Below are positions 1 to 11,200 of a DNA stretch of 64,000 nucleotides, in pieces (positions within the stretch are counted from its first letter, which is position 1; every line of letters begins with the position of its first letter). The notes under the pieces are model-generated. The model saw only the letters and a list, made by a program, of their open reading frames with translations, was not told where the DNA came from and made no database searches. This stretch comes from Cenococcum geophilum 1.58. Taxonomy: Eukaryota; Ascomycota; Dothideomycetes; Gloniales; Gloniaceae. Where the stretch lies: assembly GCA_001692895.1 (NCBI GenBank), contig KV748179.1, positions 5,168,668 through 5,232,667 on the forward strand. The letters are read 5' to 3'. The position numbers and the translations under genes are program-made.

Positions 1-556
1 TATAAGTTAGTATCTGCTATACTAGTATCGTTACCTAACCTCAATATAGTTGCCGTCGTCAATGGCGTTATAGTAGCTGCTTTTAGTAGCATATTATTCA
101 ACTTTTTATACTTAATACCATAACTAGGTAGTAATTGTATAACGGAACCTTATAGCAGGAACTACGGTGGGCTTATTATTAGGCTAGGTATATAGGTAAT
201 ATAAGTTAAAGTTAACAACGTAATAACAACTAGTAGAGTAGTTGCCTAATAGATTAACTCTAATTATATTCTAAGAATTACTACAAGGAAGGAACTATCT
301 AGGTAGGGACTAAGGGTCCTTAAATACACAACCGTACTCCTATAAAATCCTTCTTATACGTAATATACGTGTGCTCTATCTACTCTGTCACGGATTATAT
401 AGATCCTATAGATTATACAGATCACGTTATATGACCTTGGTTACCATTCCTCGTCACATAGCTCTACCGGTTCCATCCTGGACCGTGCCTAAATTAACTA
501 ACTAGCTTCTTCTAACCCTTCTCCAAGTAGTCGTAACATTGTACTTAAAGCGTCCG
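1..556 (-). repeat. Left arm of a long inverted repeat
   Basis: The reverse complement of roughly 120-556 matches 4165-4580, a repeat of about 430 bp with RIP-like transitions and small indels. Shared blocks include the 20 bases read as TTACGGACGCTTTAAGTAYA on the arm strand, a stretch near GTTGTGTATTTAAAGGA, and a stretch near AGTCCACCGTAGT. The part from 1 to about 120 continues leftward with no identified content. The arm looks like an LTR or leader region, because a TATA-rich tract precedes a conserved block, but no termini or TSD were found, so it could also be a terminal inverted repeat of a DNA element. No open gene is present. Confidence 0.65.
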
Positions 557-3510
557 TAATATAAGGCTTAAGTTATATACTAAAGAAATACCATAAGTAT
601 AGTAAAAAACTATAGTTACTAAAAAGTAAAAAGCTAGTAGATTATATAGCATAGGACTATAAGATAGAGTTAGAACTAGAAATAAGTCTAAGGTTCTTTC
701 CAACCTATAAGCTTACTAAAGAAAAGTCTAGAGCACTTAGGGAATTTATTTAGGAAAACTTATAAAAGGGATATATTAGACTATTATAGTTATTAACGGG
801 ATATCTAGTACTATTTATACCAAAGAAGAATGGAAAGCTTAGACTATATATTAACTATAAATAGTTAAATAGCATTACTTAGAAGGATAGGTATCCTTTA
901 CCCTTAATTAGCAAAATCTAAGATTAGATAGGCAACGCGCAAATCTTTATAAAGATAAATCTAAAATAGGCGTACTATTAAATTAGAATTAAGAAAGGTA
1001 ATAAATAGAAGGCAGCCTTTAAATTAAGAGAAGGACTATATAAGCTATTAGTTATATAATTTGGATTAATAAATACACCAGTAACGTTTTAGAAGAGACT
1101 CAATAGTATATTAAAAGAACACCTTAATGAGTTTATTATAGTATACCTTAACAATATCATTATCTACTTAATAACTAAGAAAGAACATAGGGAACACGTT
1201 AAATAGGTCTTAAAGAGACTATAGAAAGAATAGATGCTAGTAGTAATTAAGAAATACAAGTTCTTTATAAGGAAGACTAATTTTATTAAATTTATTATTA
1301 AACTAGGTTATATTAGTATGGACCTAAAGAAGATTAAAGCTATTATAAGTTAGTAAGAACCGGAGAATGTAATATAGTTAAGGTTATTCTTAGGGTTTTG
1401 TAACTACTATAGAAGGTTTATAGTATAATAGTTAAAGAATATTAAACCGTTTACCAGGCTTATAAAAAAAAGAGAAACTATAGGTATAGGGAGACAAATA
1501 AAAGAAGTTATTTAAAAAACTTAAGGAGCTATTTACCTAGGAGCTAATCCTTAAGATCTACTAACTAGGACTAGACAGGGTTATAAAAACAGATATATTA
1601 AACTATATACTAAGAGCATATTTACTATAGAAGCATAAGGACGCATAACATTCAGTAGCATACTATAGCTAAAAGATAACACCACTAAAGTTAAACTATA
1701 ACATCTATAAAAAAGAGTTATTAGGGATAGTTATAATACTTAAAAAATAGAGAGCATTCTTATAAGGCGTAGAGAAACTATTTATAGTTAAAACGGATTA
1801 TAAGAACCTAACGGGGTTCCTAATAACAAAAGAACTTAATTATAGATAAGTTAAATAGGTAGAGATACTTATAGAATACTATTTTAAGATTTAGCATATT
1901 AAGGAAACTAAAAATATAAGAGTAAATGCACTTAGTAGAAAAGCTAAACTATAGAATAATAAAAAGCCATTAGAAGCAATACTACATAGAAATAGTAACG
2001 GGTTAATTAGATATAATTACCCTAAGCTAGTAGCAACTTAAGAGGATAACAAACTAGATAGAGTTTATAAAATACTAAAAAGCTTTTAGGTATAGAGGAT
2101 TCTAGAAGCACAGCTAGAAGATCTATAGATAGATATATACAGAAATTAAGAAGTAAAGTATATCCTAAAGAGCATAGCAGAGTATTTTATAGAAGACTTC
2201 TATAAGGGAATAATTTAAGGGCATAATGGAGCAATAGGCTTAATATTAAGACTTTAAAAAGAATATATTATTAATAGAATCTAAAATATCGCAAGAAAAG
2301 TAATAAAGGAGTGTCTAGATTGCTAAAGGAATAAATTAATAAGGCATAAGCTATATAGGGGGCTATAACCTATTAAAATACTAGAGGGACTATAGGAGGT
2401 CATATTATAGGACTTTATTATTAAGTTACCAAAGTTAAGAGATCCTATTACTGGATAAGAATATAACGCGATCTTAGTAATAGTAGATAAGTTAACTAAA
2501 TAGGGCTACTTTATAGCATGCACAGAAATAATCTCAGTAGAAGATATCGCTAAAATCTATATTAAAGAAGTGTTTATAAGATATAGAGCACTAAGTAAGA
2601 TTATATTAGATAGAGATTTAAGATTTATAATAGTATTTTAGGAAGTATTTTTAGCGGAATAAGAAGTTAGAGCGGTAACTTCTACTATATATTATCCGCA
2701 AACGTATAGTTAAACAGAAAGACTAAATTAGACGCTAGAACAGTATCTAAAATATTATATTAATTACGCACAGAATAATTAGGTATTGCTATTACCAGTT
2801 ATACAGTTTATATACAATATAACACTATAAGAAGGAATAGGTATATTACTATTTAAGGCAAATTACAGATATAAGCTAAGAATATTATTATTACCTTAAT
2901 AAGTAAAGAAAATAAGTAGTATAGCCAAAGAAAGAATAAAGACACTAATAAATCTTTATGCAGACCTTATAGAATTAGCAAAAACGGTATAAAAAAAATA
3001 AAAAAGTACTATAATACTAAGAGATCTAAGGGACTAGATCTTAAGGAGGGAGATAAAGTATAGCTACTATATAAAAATTTTAAAATCTAATAATTAAGTA
3101 CGAAGTTAGACTATGTTAGACTAGGACCTTTTAAAATTATATAGAAAATTTCACTAGTTATATTTAAGTTAAACCTACTAGCTAAAATAAAGATCTACCC
3201 TATATAGTATATTATAATACTAGAGCCAGCACATAAAAATATTAAGCTATTAGCCTATAAAGCAGACACGTATAGGGGATAAGAAGAAGATAAATAGTAA
3301 GTTTTAAAGATTGTTAGTTATAAAGATATTAATAATAAAATATAGTATAAGGTTAAGTAGATAGGCTATACTAAGACTACTTAGGAACTACTATAGAATT
3401 TAAAAAATGCTATAAGAATGGTATAGGAGTATTAGAAGAAATTAGGTTAAGTAGTATTAATAAAAAAGGATCGCTAAAGAATAAGTCACCTAAGGGGGAC
3501 TTAAGAAGAG
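557..3510 (+). mobile_element. Ty3/Gypsy chromovirus relic 'G' (pol part)
   Basis: A decayed pol region of a chromodomain gypsy retrotransposon. In order I recognise the reverse transcriptase (about 690-1200, with the YxDD-box region near 1140), RNase H (about 1540-1810), the integrase zinc-binding segment (ending near 2330 at a C-x2-C pair), the integrase core (about 2400-2800), its C-terminal barrel (about 3040-3230) and a C-terminal chromodomain (about 3330-3440). A purine tract near 3490-3508 suits a polypurine tract. The gag and protease are absent: the element begins abruptly in front of RT, at the edge of the left inverted-repeat arm. It is broken by on the order of a hundred RIP-type changes, so it is old. 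No TSD was found. Confidence 0.85.
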
Positions 3511-4164
3511 TAGTTGCCGAACTACTCGGATCTATTTCCTTCCCTATTAGAAGAGAATCCATTCTTTTATTACTAAGTTCCTATAAACCTTATTCTACAA
3601 ATTTCTACTTCTTAAAACGGACCTTCTTATAAACCTTTTTAAGATGGAGTAACTAAGCAGACGCTATAATATGAGCCTTTAGGGCCTTCTACTCCGCATT
3701 ATAAGAACATTTTAACTTAGTAAGAGCCTAAGATAGTTTGCTGTCTAGCTACGTAGTAATAGATTAAATATAAAACCCTAAGATAAATTAATTAAGGAAC
3801 TAGATAACTATTAAAGACAATAGGTTATATATATTTAGTATTAAAGATAGAGTGAACTTTATAAGACAAATAAATATTCGCTTTAGTATACTCTAAGTAA
3901 GAGGACGGTTATTATAAAGAAGGGTTTGCCAACGTAATATAAACTAACCCCTCTTTTAAATAGTAAGAATATGGAGATAGTGTAATCTTACTAAGAGATA
4001 GTATTGTAGCAATAGTATAAGCATAACGTTGCGTTTATAAAGAAGAAGGGACTTTAGGTATAATAAGTAACAATATTAACTAAATTAATTAAATGGATAT
4101 TACACCTCTAGTAAATAACTTAGAGATATTTAGAGTCTTTAAGAATAAAGATAAAAAGGAGGGA
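3511..4164. other. Unassigned RIP-mutated stretch downstream of gypsy G
   Basis: About 650 bp between the chromodomain end of G and the right inverted-repeat arm. It probably holds the 3' non-coding tail or LTR of G, but no matching 5' LTR survives to prove it. A stretch at about 4090-4165 reads as a charged, protein-like frame on the plus strand and runs into the repeat arm, so part of the arm may once have been coding. Nothing else is recognised. Confidence 0.4.
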
Positions 4165-4580
4165 GATAGTATTACGGACGCTTTAAGTATAATATTATAA
4201 CTACTAAAAGAGGAGTTAGAAGAAGCTAGTTAGTTAATTTAAATATAGTTTAAGATAGAGCTAATAGAGCTATATAATAAGAAATAGTAACTAAGGTTAT
4301 ATAATATTATACGCAGTATACGTAGTATATAAAGGGAATATATATATGATATATATAATACATACCTTATATATAAAGGGGATTTCTTAAAAGTATAGTT
4401 GTGTATTTAAAGGACCACAGTCCCTACTTAGATAGCTCTCTCCTTTATAGTAAATCTTAGAATATAATTAAAGTTAATCTATTAGGTAACCACTCTACTA
4501 GTTATATTTACGTTATTAACTATTTTATACCTATATACCTAGCCCATTAATAAGTCCACCGTAGTATTTCCTATAAGGCT
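4165..4580 (+). repeat. Right arm of a long inverted repeat
   Basis: Partner of the arm at about 120-556, in opposite orientation. It contains a TATA-rich tract (about 4320-4375) followed by a block conserved with the left arm (4385-4580). Homology ends near 4578, where the gypsy C integrase fragment begins. Two inverted copies on either side of the plus-strand gypsy G cannot be the direct LTRs of G; either two copies of another element lie head to head or these are the terminal inverted repeats of a host element. Confidence 0.65.
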
Positions 4581-5983
4581 TTATTACACCTTTTAGAAAT
4601 AATATCTTTAATATTTTAAGGGTTATTAATTTTTACCCTAGACAATGCTTTATAAGGGGTTATTTTTATACTACTATAGATGCTTATATTATATAAGTAC
4701 TGCGCTAGAGCTAATTATAATATCTAATTATCCTATTAATAATTAATATAGTAGCGGAGGTAGTATTTTAATAACGTATTTAGACGCTTTATTAGCCTAT
4801 CTATTTATAGGTAAAAGATAGTACTTATTCTTTACTATATTTTTAATAAGAGATAAAATAAAAACTAAAATGCACTATTAAATATAGAACATCTATTAGA
4901 TATAATTCCCCTTAGCGTACTAAATAAGAGCTACTGTTTTAGAAACAGGTCTACTAGTTCTACTAACGTATACTATAAGTAAGCGGCCACCTAAGCGAGC
5001 GGCCTATCTCAAAACTCACCAAGAATTAGAAAAATCGCACCTTAATATCTTAACAACCACTTAATAATAAATTCTAAAAATTTAAATTTAGGCTTTTATA
5101 TATAATCTATAGCTTTTATTAAAGTTATATAATAAATGGTTTAGTAGTTTTAGAGATATTAAAATTTAGTGGCTAAACTAAGGCCAAATTACTATATCTT
5201 AAAAACTACTAAACTATTTACTATATAACTTTAATAGAAGCTATAAAGTATATATAAAAGTCTAAATCTCAATTTTTAGAATTTATTATTAAGTGGTTGT
5301 TAAGATATTAAGGTGCGATTTTTCTAAAATTTTTGGTGAGTTTTGAGATGGGCCGCTCGCTTGGGTGGGCCGCTTGCTTATAGTATACGTTACTATAATC
5401 GTTATTATAACAGCAAAGTACTCTAAAAACTTTGTATATCTATTAATAATTACTAAAATAGCGTTAGCAACCTCTCCAGTTCTTATTTTAATAGGGGGTA
5501 AGCCTATAATAAAATCTATTATTAATTCTAATATAGGTCTCTATGGAATAGGAAGTATTAATAACTCGCTATATAGGTAATACCTAGATATCTATACTCT
5601 TTAGCACGTATTATACCTTAATATATAGTTCTTAACCTCTTTAGATATTCCATTCTAAAATTATTTCCTTTAAACGGCCTTAAGGGTTCTATTAGCACTA
5701 TAATAACCCCTAAAAGGGTTATTATAGAAAACCTTTAAATTTTTATCTTAAACCGCTTAGTCCTTTAGGATATATATAGCACCCTTAAAGTGTAATAGAC
5801 CCTTTTAGTCTTATTACTATAGCTTCTTAGTAACTCTAGCTAAGTTAGTCTCTACTATATCTTTCTACCTCTCCCTAGAAGTGAAGGCGTCCCTCTATTA
5901 TACTTAAAGAAGAAAATCTAGAAAGGTTTTATATAGATTACTTACTTCTATTTTACCTACCGCTATTATAAACTTAAGGTATA
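4580..5983 (-). mobile_element. Ty3/Gypsy integrase fragment 'C'
   Basis: A minus-strand piece of gypsy integrase closely related to gypsy D: 4585-4960 plus 5393-5980 aligns with D at about 52130-53100. The C-terminal half of the integrase core is at the left end, and the zinc-binding part lies toward 5900. It is interrupted by the palindromic MITE (4966-5390) and cut at 5983 by a pogo-like transposon inserted at a TA. The rest of this copy would lie beyond the right end of the window. It is heavily RIP-mutated with many breaks, and must be older than gypsy D because D lies inside the pogo element that lies inside C. Confidence 0.8.
4966..5390. mobile_element. Palindromic MITE (Tc1/mariner-pogo type), 425 bp
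   Basis: The two halves are near-perfect reverse complements over about 195 bp per arm, leaving a centre of a few dozen bases near 5178. The termini read ACGTATACTATAAG.AAGCGG on both ends. It is flanked by TA (4964-4965 and 5391-5392), and the homologous uninterrupted site in gypsy D (about 52525-52545) confirms the insertion with a TA duplication. It has no coding capacity. The terminus resembles that of the pogo/Fot1-like element starting at 5984 (ACGTATTTTATAAGCGAG), so that family probably mobilised it. As a single-stranded molecule it would fold into a very long hairpin. Confidence 0.9.
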
Positions 5984-6025
5984 ACGTATTTTATAAGCGA
6001 GTTGCCTACTTTTCGTATATACTAC
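5984..6025 (+). mobile_element. 5' end of a pogo/Fot1-like DNA transposon
   Basis: Gypsy C is interrupted at a TA (5982-5983), and the next bases begin ACGTATTTTATAAGCGAGTT, like the terminal inverted repeat of the MITE at 4966. Only 42 bp are present before gypsy D begins. ACTAC at 6021-6025 is repeated at 63181-63185, after which the transposase coding region follows. The two pieces are therefore one transposon split by gypsy D. Confidence 0.8.
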
Positions 6026-6345
6026 TATAAGAGGCCAGTTTAACCGGAACGTATAATTATCTAATTAATAGTATAGAATAAGAGTTATAGGTAAGTAAAA
6101 GATAAGTTAAGATAGAAAGAGCTTTACGTAATAAAGGATAAATGCTTTCTAACCTCTTTTATTTAGAGACTAATTACTAGTTCTTCTTTAGAGGAGAACT
6201 AGCTCCCTATATAATCCTTTTAAGACGCTAATAAAACCCTTTACCTCTTATCTATCTAACTGTGTCTTTTAAGACGTAGATAGAATATAGATAAAACCTC
6301 CTACTGTCTTATCTAATATATACCTTCTAGGGGATTCTGTTATAA
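6026..6345 (-). repeat. 3' LTR of gypsy D
   Basis: 320 bp that align with 62862-63180. Read on the minus strand it starts TATAACAGAATCCCCTAG and ends in CTGGCCTCTTATA. A pyrimidine tract just to its right (about 6350-6362) is the complement of a polypurine tract, which marks this as the downstream LTR of a minus-strand element. Its outer flank is ACTAC. Confidence 0.85.
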
Positions 6346-6457
6346 TTACCTCCCCTTTAAGGGTCTTAGTCCTCTAAGACTTCGCCCCTACTAAGCTTTT
6401 ATAGAGTTCCGGCTAAAACCACTAGGGAAAATTCTTAGTAGAAAGGTACTCTATAAC
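6346..6457 (-). mobile_element. Last internal piece of gypsy D
   Basis: 112 bp between the 3' LTR and the likely left end of the Plavaka-type transposon. It holds the polypurine tract and probably the end of the 3' non-coding region. Confidence 0.7.
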
Positions 6458-6670
6458 GTTAGGAAAAAATTTACTAGTATTTAATTTTACTTTTCTGCCA
6501 TTTTAGCATTTCCTAGCATTTAGCTGCTAAATGCGTATTTAGAATTAAGTGTTAGCATTTAGCTACTAAGTGCTAACTATAAGATTACTAAGCATATATA
6601 AAAGTATAATTTTTATAATTTTTATATTTTATATACACTTTATTAATATTACTAAGCATATATAAATATA
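6458..6670. repeat. Left terminus and subterminal AT-rich repeats of the giant transposon
   Basis: Begins with the 20-base terminal motif, then several GCATTTAGC/GCTAAATGC inverted motifs (6500-6575), then an AT-rich unit containing TTAATATTACTAAGCATATA (about 6580-6670). The AT-rich unit recurs at about 7700-7765 and 7780-7850, so the retroposon at 6671-7684 landed in a small tandem array. Confidence 0.55.
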
Positions 6671-7684
6671 GTAGTACTTCTTTAATTAACGTCTAATACG
6701 GATCCTACTGGCCCACGCAGACTACTCCGTCATAGGGGGAAAACTTATAATTTACATGAAGAAAAACCCTGCAGTTGGGGGAAGGAAAAACCCTATAAGC
6801 CACCTCAGTAGGATAAAAAACCCCAAATTGCCATGTTTGTACGTAGCAGCGGCCCTACGGGCCTACAGTATGTCCTCTTCCTTAGATATTTTAAACTCCT
6901 TAGGAACTACTGCTTCCTTCTCTAGCTTATTAAAGCTGGGGTTTACTACGTCCCAGCTAGGCCTTGCTAATCGATTGCTATGTCTTATTATCTTGTTCCG
7001 TATCTTACCTATCCCCTATATACTATCTCTTATAGACTATTACTATATACGCCTTGCCTCCCCCCCCCTAGAGCCATTAAAGGCGTAAGGGGGATTTATC
7101 CGTTCTAACTACCGTAATACTAATAAGCGAGCGGGATATATTGTGTATTTAGGTATCTTTTATACCTAGGCCCCAGCTAGGCCCTTTTTAAGGGCACTAC
7201 TCCGTTAAAAGGAGATAGGGAAAACCGTGGGTTGCAATCTAGGCTACTAGGTAGTATTTAGTAGTTAAAAACGGCGAGTAACCGCATGCTCCGCGGGCGA
7301 TTGCCCTAGGGGTTAAGAGGGGCTGTATATTTGCTCGTTCGTTTATTCGCTCCGCGTTCGCTTATTTATTAATATAAGAGGTTGTTAATACTTTCTGTTG
7401 GGGGTTAGGGGATGCTATTAAATGCTATATATCCATATTGGATTATATAGGTGCCTTAGATAGGAGAATAATATAGTAGTCGTCGTATTATAGAGGGCCA
7501 ACAGTAGTGGTTTTTAAGATCTCACCATCCGAAAATTTTTCACTACCGCCCTTAACGCCTACAACCACCACCAGGTCCTGTCCACACGCTGTACGACGTC
7601 TCTGCGTTGGCTCTAGATCTGAACTTCGAAGACTAGGTTCGTAGCCGTCACCGCGTACAGGTGTAGAGTCCGATTTTAACGGCC
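6671..7684 (-). mobile_element. Non-LTR retroposon, copy 1 (1,014 bp)
   Basis: Flanked by a perfect 15-bp TSD, GCATATATAAATATA, at 6656-6670 and 7685-7699. On the minus strand the 5' part (about 7684-7490) is GC-rich and hardly RIP-mutated. The 3' end carries GTAGTCTGCGTGGGCC..TAGGATCCG and GACGTTAA, shared with the copies at 37259-37568 and 38350-48171. A segment reading GCAGTAGTTCC.AAGGAG is also shared. The long TSD and lack of terminal inverted repeats point to target-primed reverse transcription, as for a LINE or a long SINE. No reverse transcriptase is visible, so it is probably non-autonomous. The open frames within it (6756-7088 plus; 7488-7688 minus) have no recognisable product. Confidence 0.75.
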
Positions 7685-7699
7685 GCATATATAAATATA

Positions 7700-8230
7700 T
7701 AATTTTTATAAATATAATATTTTATATACGCTTTATTAATATTACTAAGCATATAAAAATATATAATTTTTATAAATTTAATATTATTAATAAAAATTTA
7801 ATATTTTATATTTTATATATATTTTATTAATATTAGTAAGTATAGGGGGCAGGGCGGCATTATAAAAAAATTTACTAGTATCTTAAATTAGGTTTATGCT
7901 AATTAAGCGATTTTAGCATTTAGCCGTATTTAGTTGCATTTTATAGCTATATACTACACCGCTAATAATAATGCTGTAATTTGCGGCTAAACGCCGCCTT
8001 AATAATAAAAGTGCTATAAGCTGCAGCTTAATGCTCTCTTAGAAATAATAATACTAGAAATATTTTAGTTAACTAAGTTTACTATATACGCTACGCTACT
8101 ACCTATAAGTTACTAGAAGATACGTCCTTTGGCCTACGTATACGCCACTATATAATTATAATAGGTTTTGCTATATAGCGGCTATATATAGTATTTAGAA
8201 CTATCTATAGTTATATTATACTCTTATAAT
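7700..8230. repeat. AT-rich units and second terminus-like motif
   Basis: Two further AT-rich units (to about 7850) lead into a short G-rich stretch and AAAAAAATTTACTAGTAT at about 7864, a second copy of the terminal motif, followed by GCATTTAGCCG-like subterminal motifs to about 8030. Either the true left end of the cargo-bearing element is here and 6458 belongs to a related element, or the end was duplicated. From 8030 to 8230 nothing is recognised; this is the 3' flank of the SNF2 gene. Confidence 0.5.
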
Positions 8231-11200
8231 CGTTACTAGTATTAGATAGTTTTGGTGTCTTCCTTCTTACCTTAGCCTACTTTTAAGCTTAAATTGGCCT
8301 TCTCTTTGTACACCGACTTATGCAGTAACGACATAAATTTAATTAACTTTAATATCCTTTGCTCGATACTCAACTTCTAATTAGCTATAATAGTACTATA
8401 GTAAATAGGCTTAGTCTATCCTCGTTAATCTATCTAAGTAAATAGTTGCTTTACCTCTAAGAGCTTATAGCTTAGCTTAACTATAATAGTATAATTTATA
8501 TGCTGTAGGTTAATAGACAGCCTAATTAATGTAAAGGTATAAAGTAGGATCTACTTAGAGTTATTAGTGTTAAAGGTTTACCTAGCCTTAGCCTTCTTAA
8601 TATTAGATATACCGGCTATATAGTAGAGTATCTTGCCTTTACCGTATTCTTTATATAGCCTATTAAACTAATAAGCTAGTATAAGAGGTAAGTAAGTGGT
8701 AATAATAATCTTATACGCTAAACCATCCGTTTATTTTTCGATATAAATATAATCGCAGATTTTTTTAGCTTAAAAGAACTTTGCATTCTATTAAAAATAG
8801 CGGTTAAGTATATTGGTAAACTCCTTACTAAGCGGGTTAGTAGTTTACTTAGCGATAATTAGGTCCTTAAGTATACAACTCTAAGTTTTTAGGCGTTTAT
8901 TATTAGACTTATTAGACTTAATTATAATAGGGGTATACTAGTCCTAGTATTAGACAACCTAGGCTACGCTTGCTACTGTTTTCGCGTTAGTATATAACTT
9001 GGCTTAGGTAAGTTTTAGTATCTTAGATTTAGTATTTAGATCGCTACTATCTTCCTCCTATATAGCTAGAAGTTCCTTATATTAGCGCCTCTACTCTATC
9101 CTTACTTAGTCCTCTATAGCTATAATTATAGCCACCTCGGTGTTATTAGGGTTGGCCTATAATATAACTAATTTAAGATAGCTGTTCTTTGGGATAAGCT
9201 TTTACTAGTTAAACTAGAGTGTTAACTCCCCTCTACATATCTAAAACATTAGAATAACTGTATAGAAAAATATAGCTAGTTCGCTAAATTTCCTATCTAC
9301 TATTGCTCTAGCTAGGTTAGTCTTCATATCCTTATAAAGATGGTTAAATTTCTTCTTCTTTAGCTAGATGTTTTCTTCTTTAAGCTTAAGTAGTACTTTA
9401 AACTCTATTCCCTTTAGCTTATTAGCTTCTTCCTACTCTAGCCTCTTTAATCCTGCTATAATAAACCGCATTAGTTATATTAGGTTTCCGTTATTAGGCG
9501 TGCTAGACGCACCCTATATAGTAGGGCTGTAATTATATATAATGCGGTACTCCTTAACTATATCCTTAATAAACGATATTAAGACTCTACTGGTTGCGTC
9601 TAGGTGGTATTTATCCTAGAGGATACGCCTAACCTATATTACACTCTTTAATTTCTAATACATTCTAGGGGATTAGCTATTTAGATATTTTTATATATTG
9701 GTTTATATAGTAATAAACCCGCGTATTAGTTGTGTGGTAATATAATTTCGCGTAGTAATTAGAAGGAATTAGGTTAAGTGTCTCGGCGCTAATAGTTCTG
9801 TTATATTAGGGGTAGGGCTATAATTATTTTTAAACCTGGCTTTACCTTATAGGTGTAATAGAAGAGCCTTGCCAACTAGATATATATTATTATCGTTCTC
9901 CTATTATTCCTTATTGGTCCACTTAAGAGCCTTATAGATTTGCGGCTATTTATCCTTTTTTAGTTTACTAAATATCTCAACTTTATTATAGGTAGGGGCG
10001 AGAATTATAATCTAGGGCGGGTTAGGGTGCTTTATAATCGCGCCGTCTTATAATATTATACTCGCGTTCTTTAGGAATCCTAGTAGGCCTAGGGTCGGCG
10101 TAAGGATAACTAAGCAGCCTCGCTGTGGGTCTGTAGGGTATAGCTTCTTAGGGTTGTCTTCGCAGTAGTATATAATTGGCTGCTTTACTACCTGTAGGCA
10201 TTTTAAATCCAACGGATGCATCTTAGGTAGATGGCGGGTCACGTCCCTAGCAGCTCGGGCCTTTTAAACGTCTATTACGTTCTAATAATAAAAGTAGTTT
10301 ATTAGCTATTAAGTGATTATTTATATAGTCTTGCCCGCGCTAGGTTTATCTGTATAGATGCTACCTTTTTTAATTATCCTCTTTTACTTAAATGCCTAAG
10401 CTATATATACTACTTAGTATGGGCTAAATTTAAAGCCTAATGCGAGGCCCTAATTAGGGAGTTTAATTAGGGCGGTTTTAGAGAGTGCTTTTAATAAGAC
10501 GAGTAGGAGATACTCTAGAGTAAGTAGAAGATCCGCCTCCGTTACGTACGCTAGTGCGCTATTTAGGTTATCCTTCCTGGCCTTATAGAGCTGGGCTAAG
10601 AAAGTTTACTAGTTAAGTTCTTCCTCTGCGTCTATGTCTTAGTTATTATTATTAACTAAATCCTTGTCTTAGTCGCTATTATTAACTAAATCCTTATCTT
10701 TATCTCCACTCTTCGCGTCCTTAGAGTTAGTATAATATGGGAACTAATTATCGTGTTTACTGGCATATTGCGGTAATTTACTGTCCTCTGTGGTAACATC
10801 TTAAGGGATATTAACGGTTGGTAATGCAGTAGTAGGGTTGTTTATTATATTATTAGGCTGGTATATACCTTTAGGTTCAGTAATAGATTACGGCGATTTG
10901 CTATTATCTGCGGCAATTTCTCTAGTACTGCTATTACTTGCTAATGTGGGCTTATGGGTAGATAGGTTATGTCTTTCCTTTACTAATCGCCTTCTGCGTA
11001 TAACCGGCTTATTATTGCTATTTTCCGTAAAAGTGCCTGCCGCTAATTTTACTTAAGGGCGTTTCCTACTTCTATTTGGGTTGGCCTTGCAACTATTTAA
11101 CTTCTTAGGCGCGGCTAGCTTGCTTTTATTATCCTCTACTAGGGTACTTATTACTAATCTTAGTTAAGGCTACTTATTATATCTGCCCGATTTAGTCTTA

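Noticed and set aside
6756-7088. 110-codon plus-strand frame as a gene
   Set aside because: It runs antisense to the retroposon at 6671-7684 and has no recognisable domain; probably open by chance in a less RIP-mutated piece.
7488-7688. 66-codon minus-strand frame as a gene
   Set aside because: It coincides with the GC-rich 5' end of a retroposon, has no recognisable domain and no supporting context.
10048-10242. 64-codon minus-strand frame as a separate small gene
   Set aside because: It is an undamaged patch of the SNF2 gene relic, not an independent gene.
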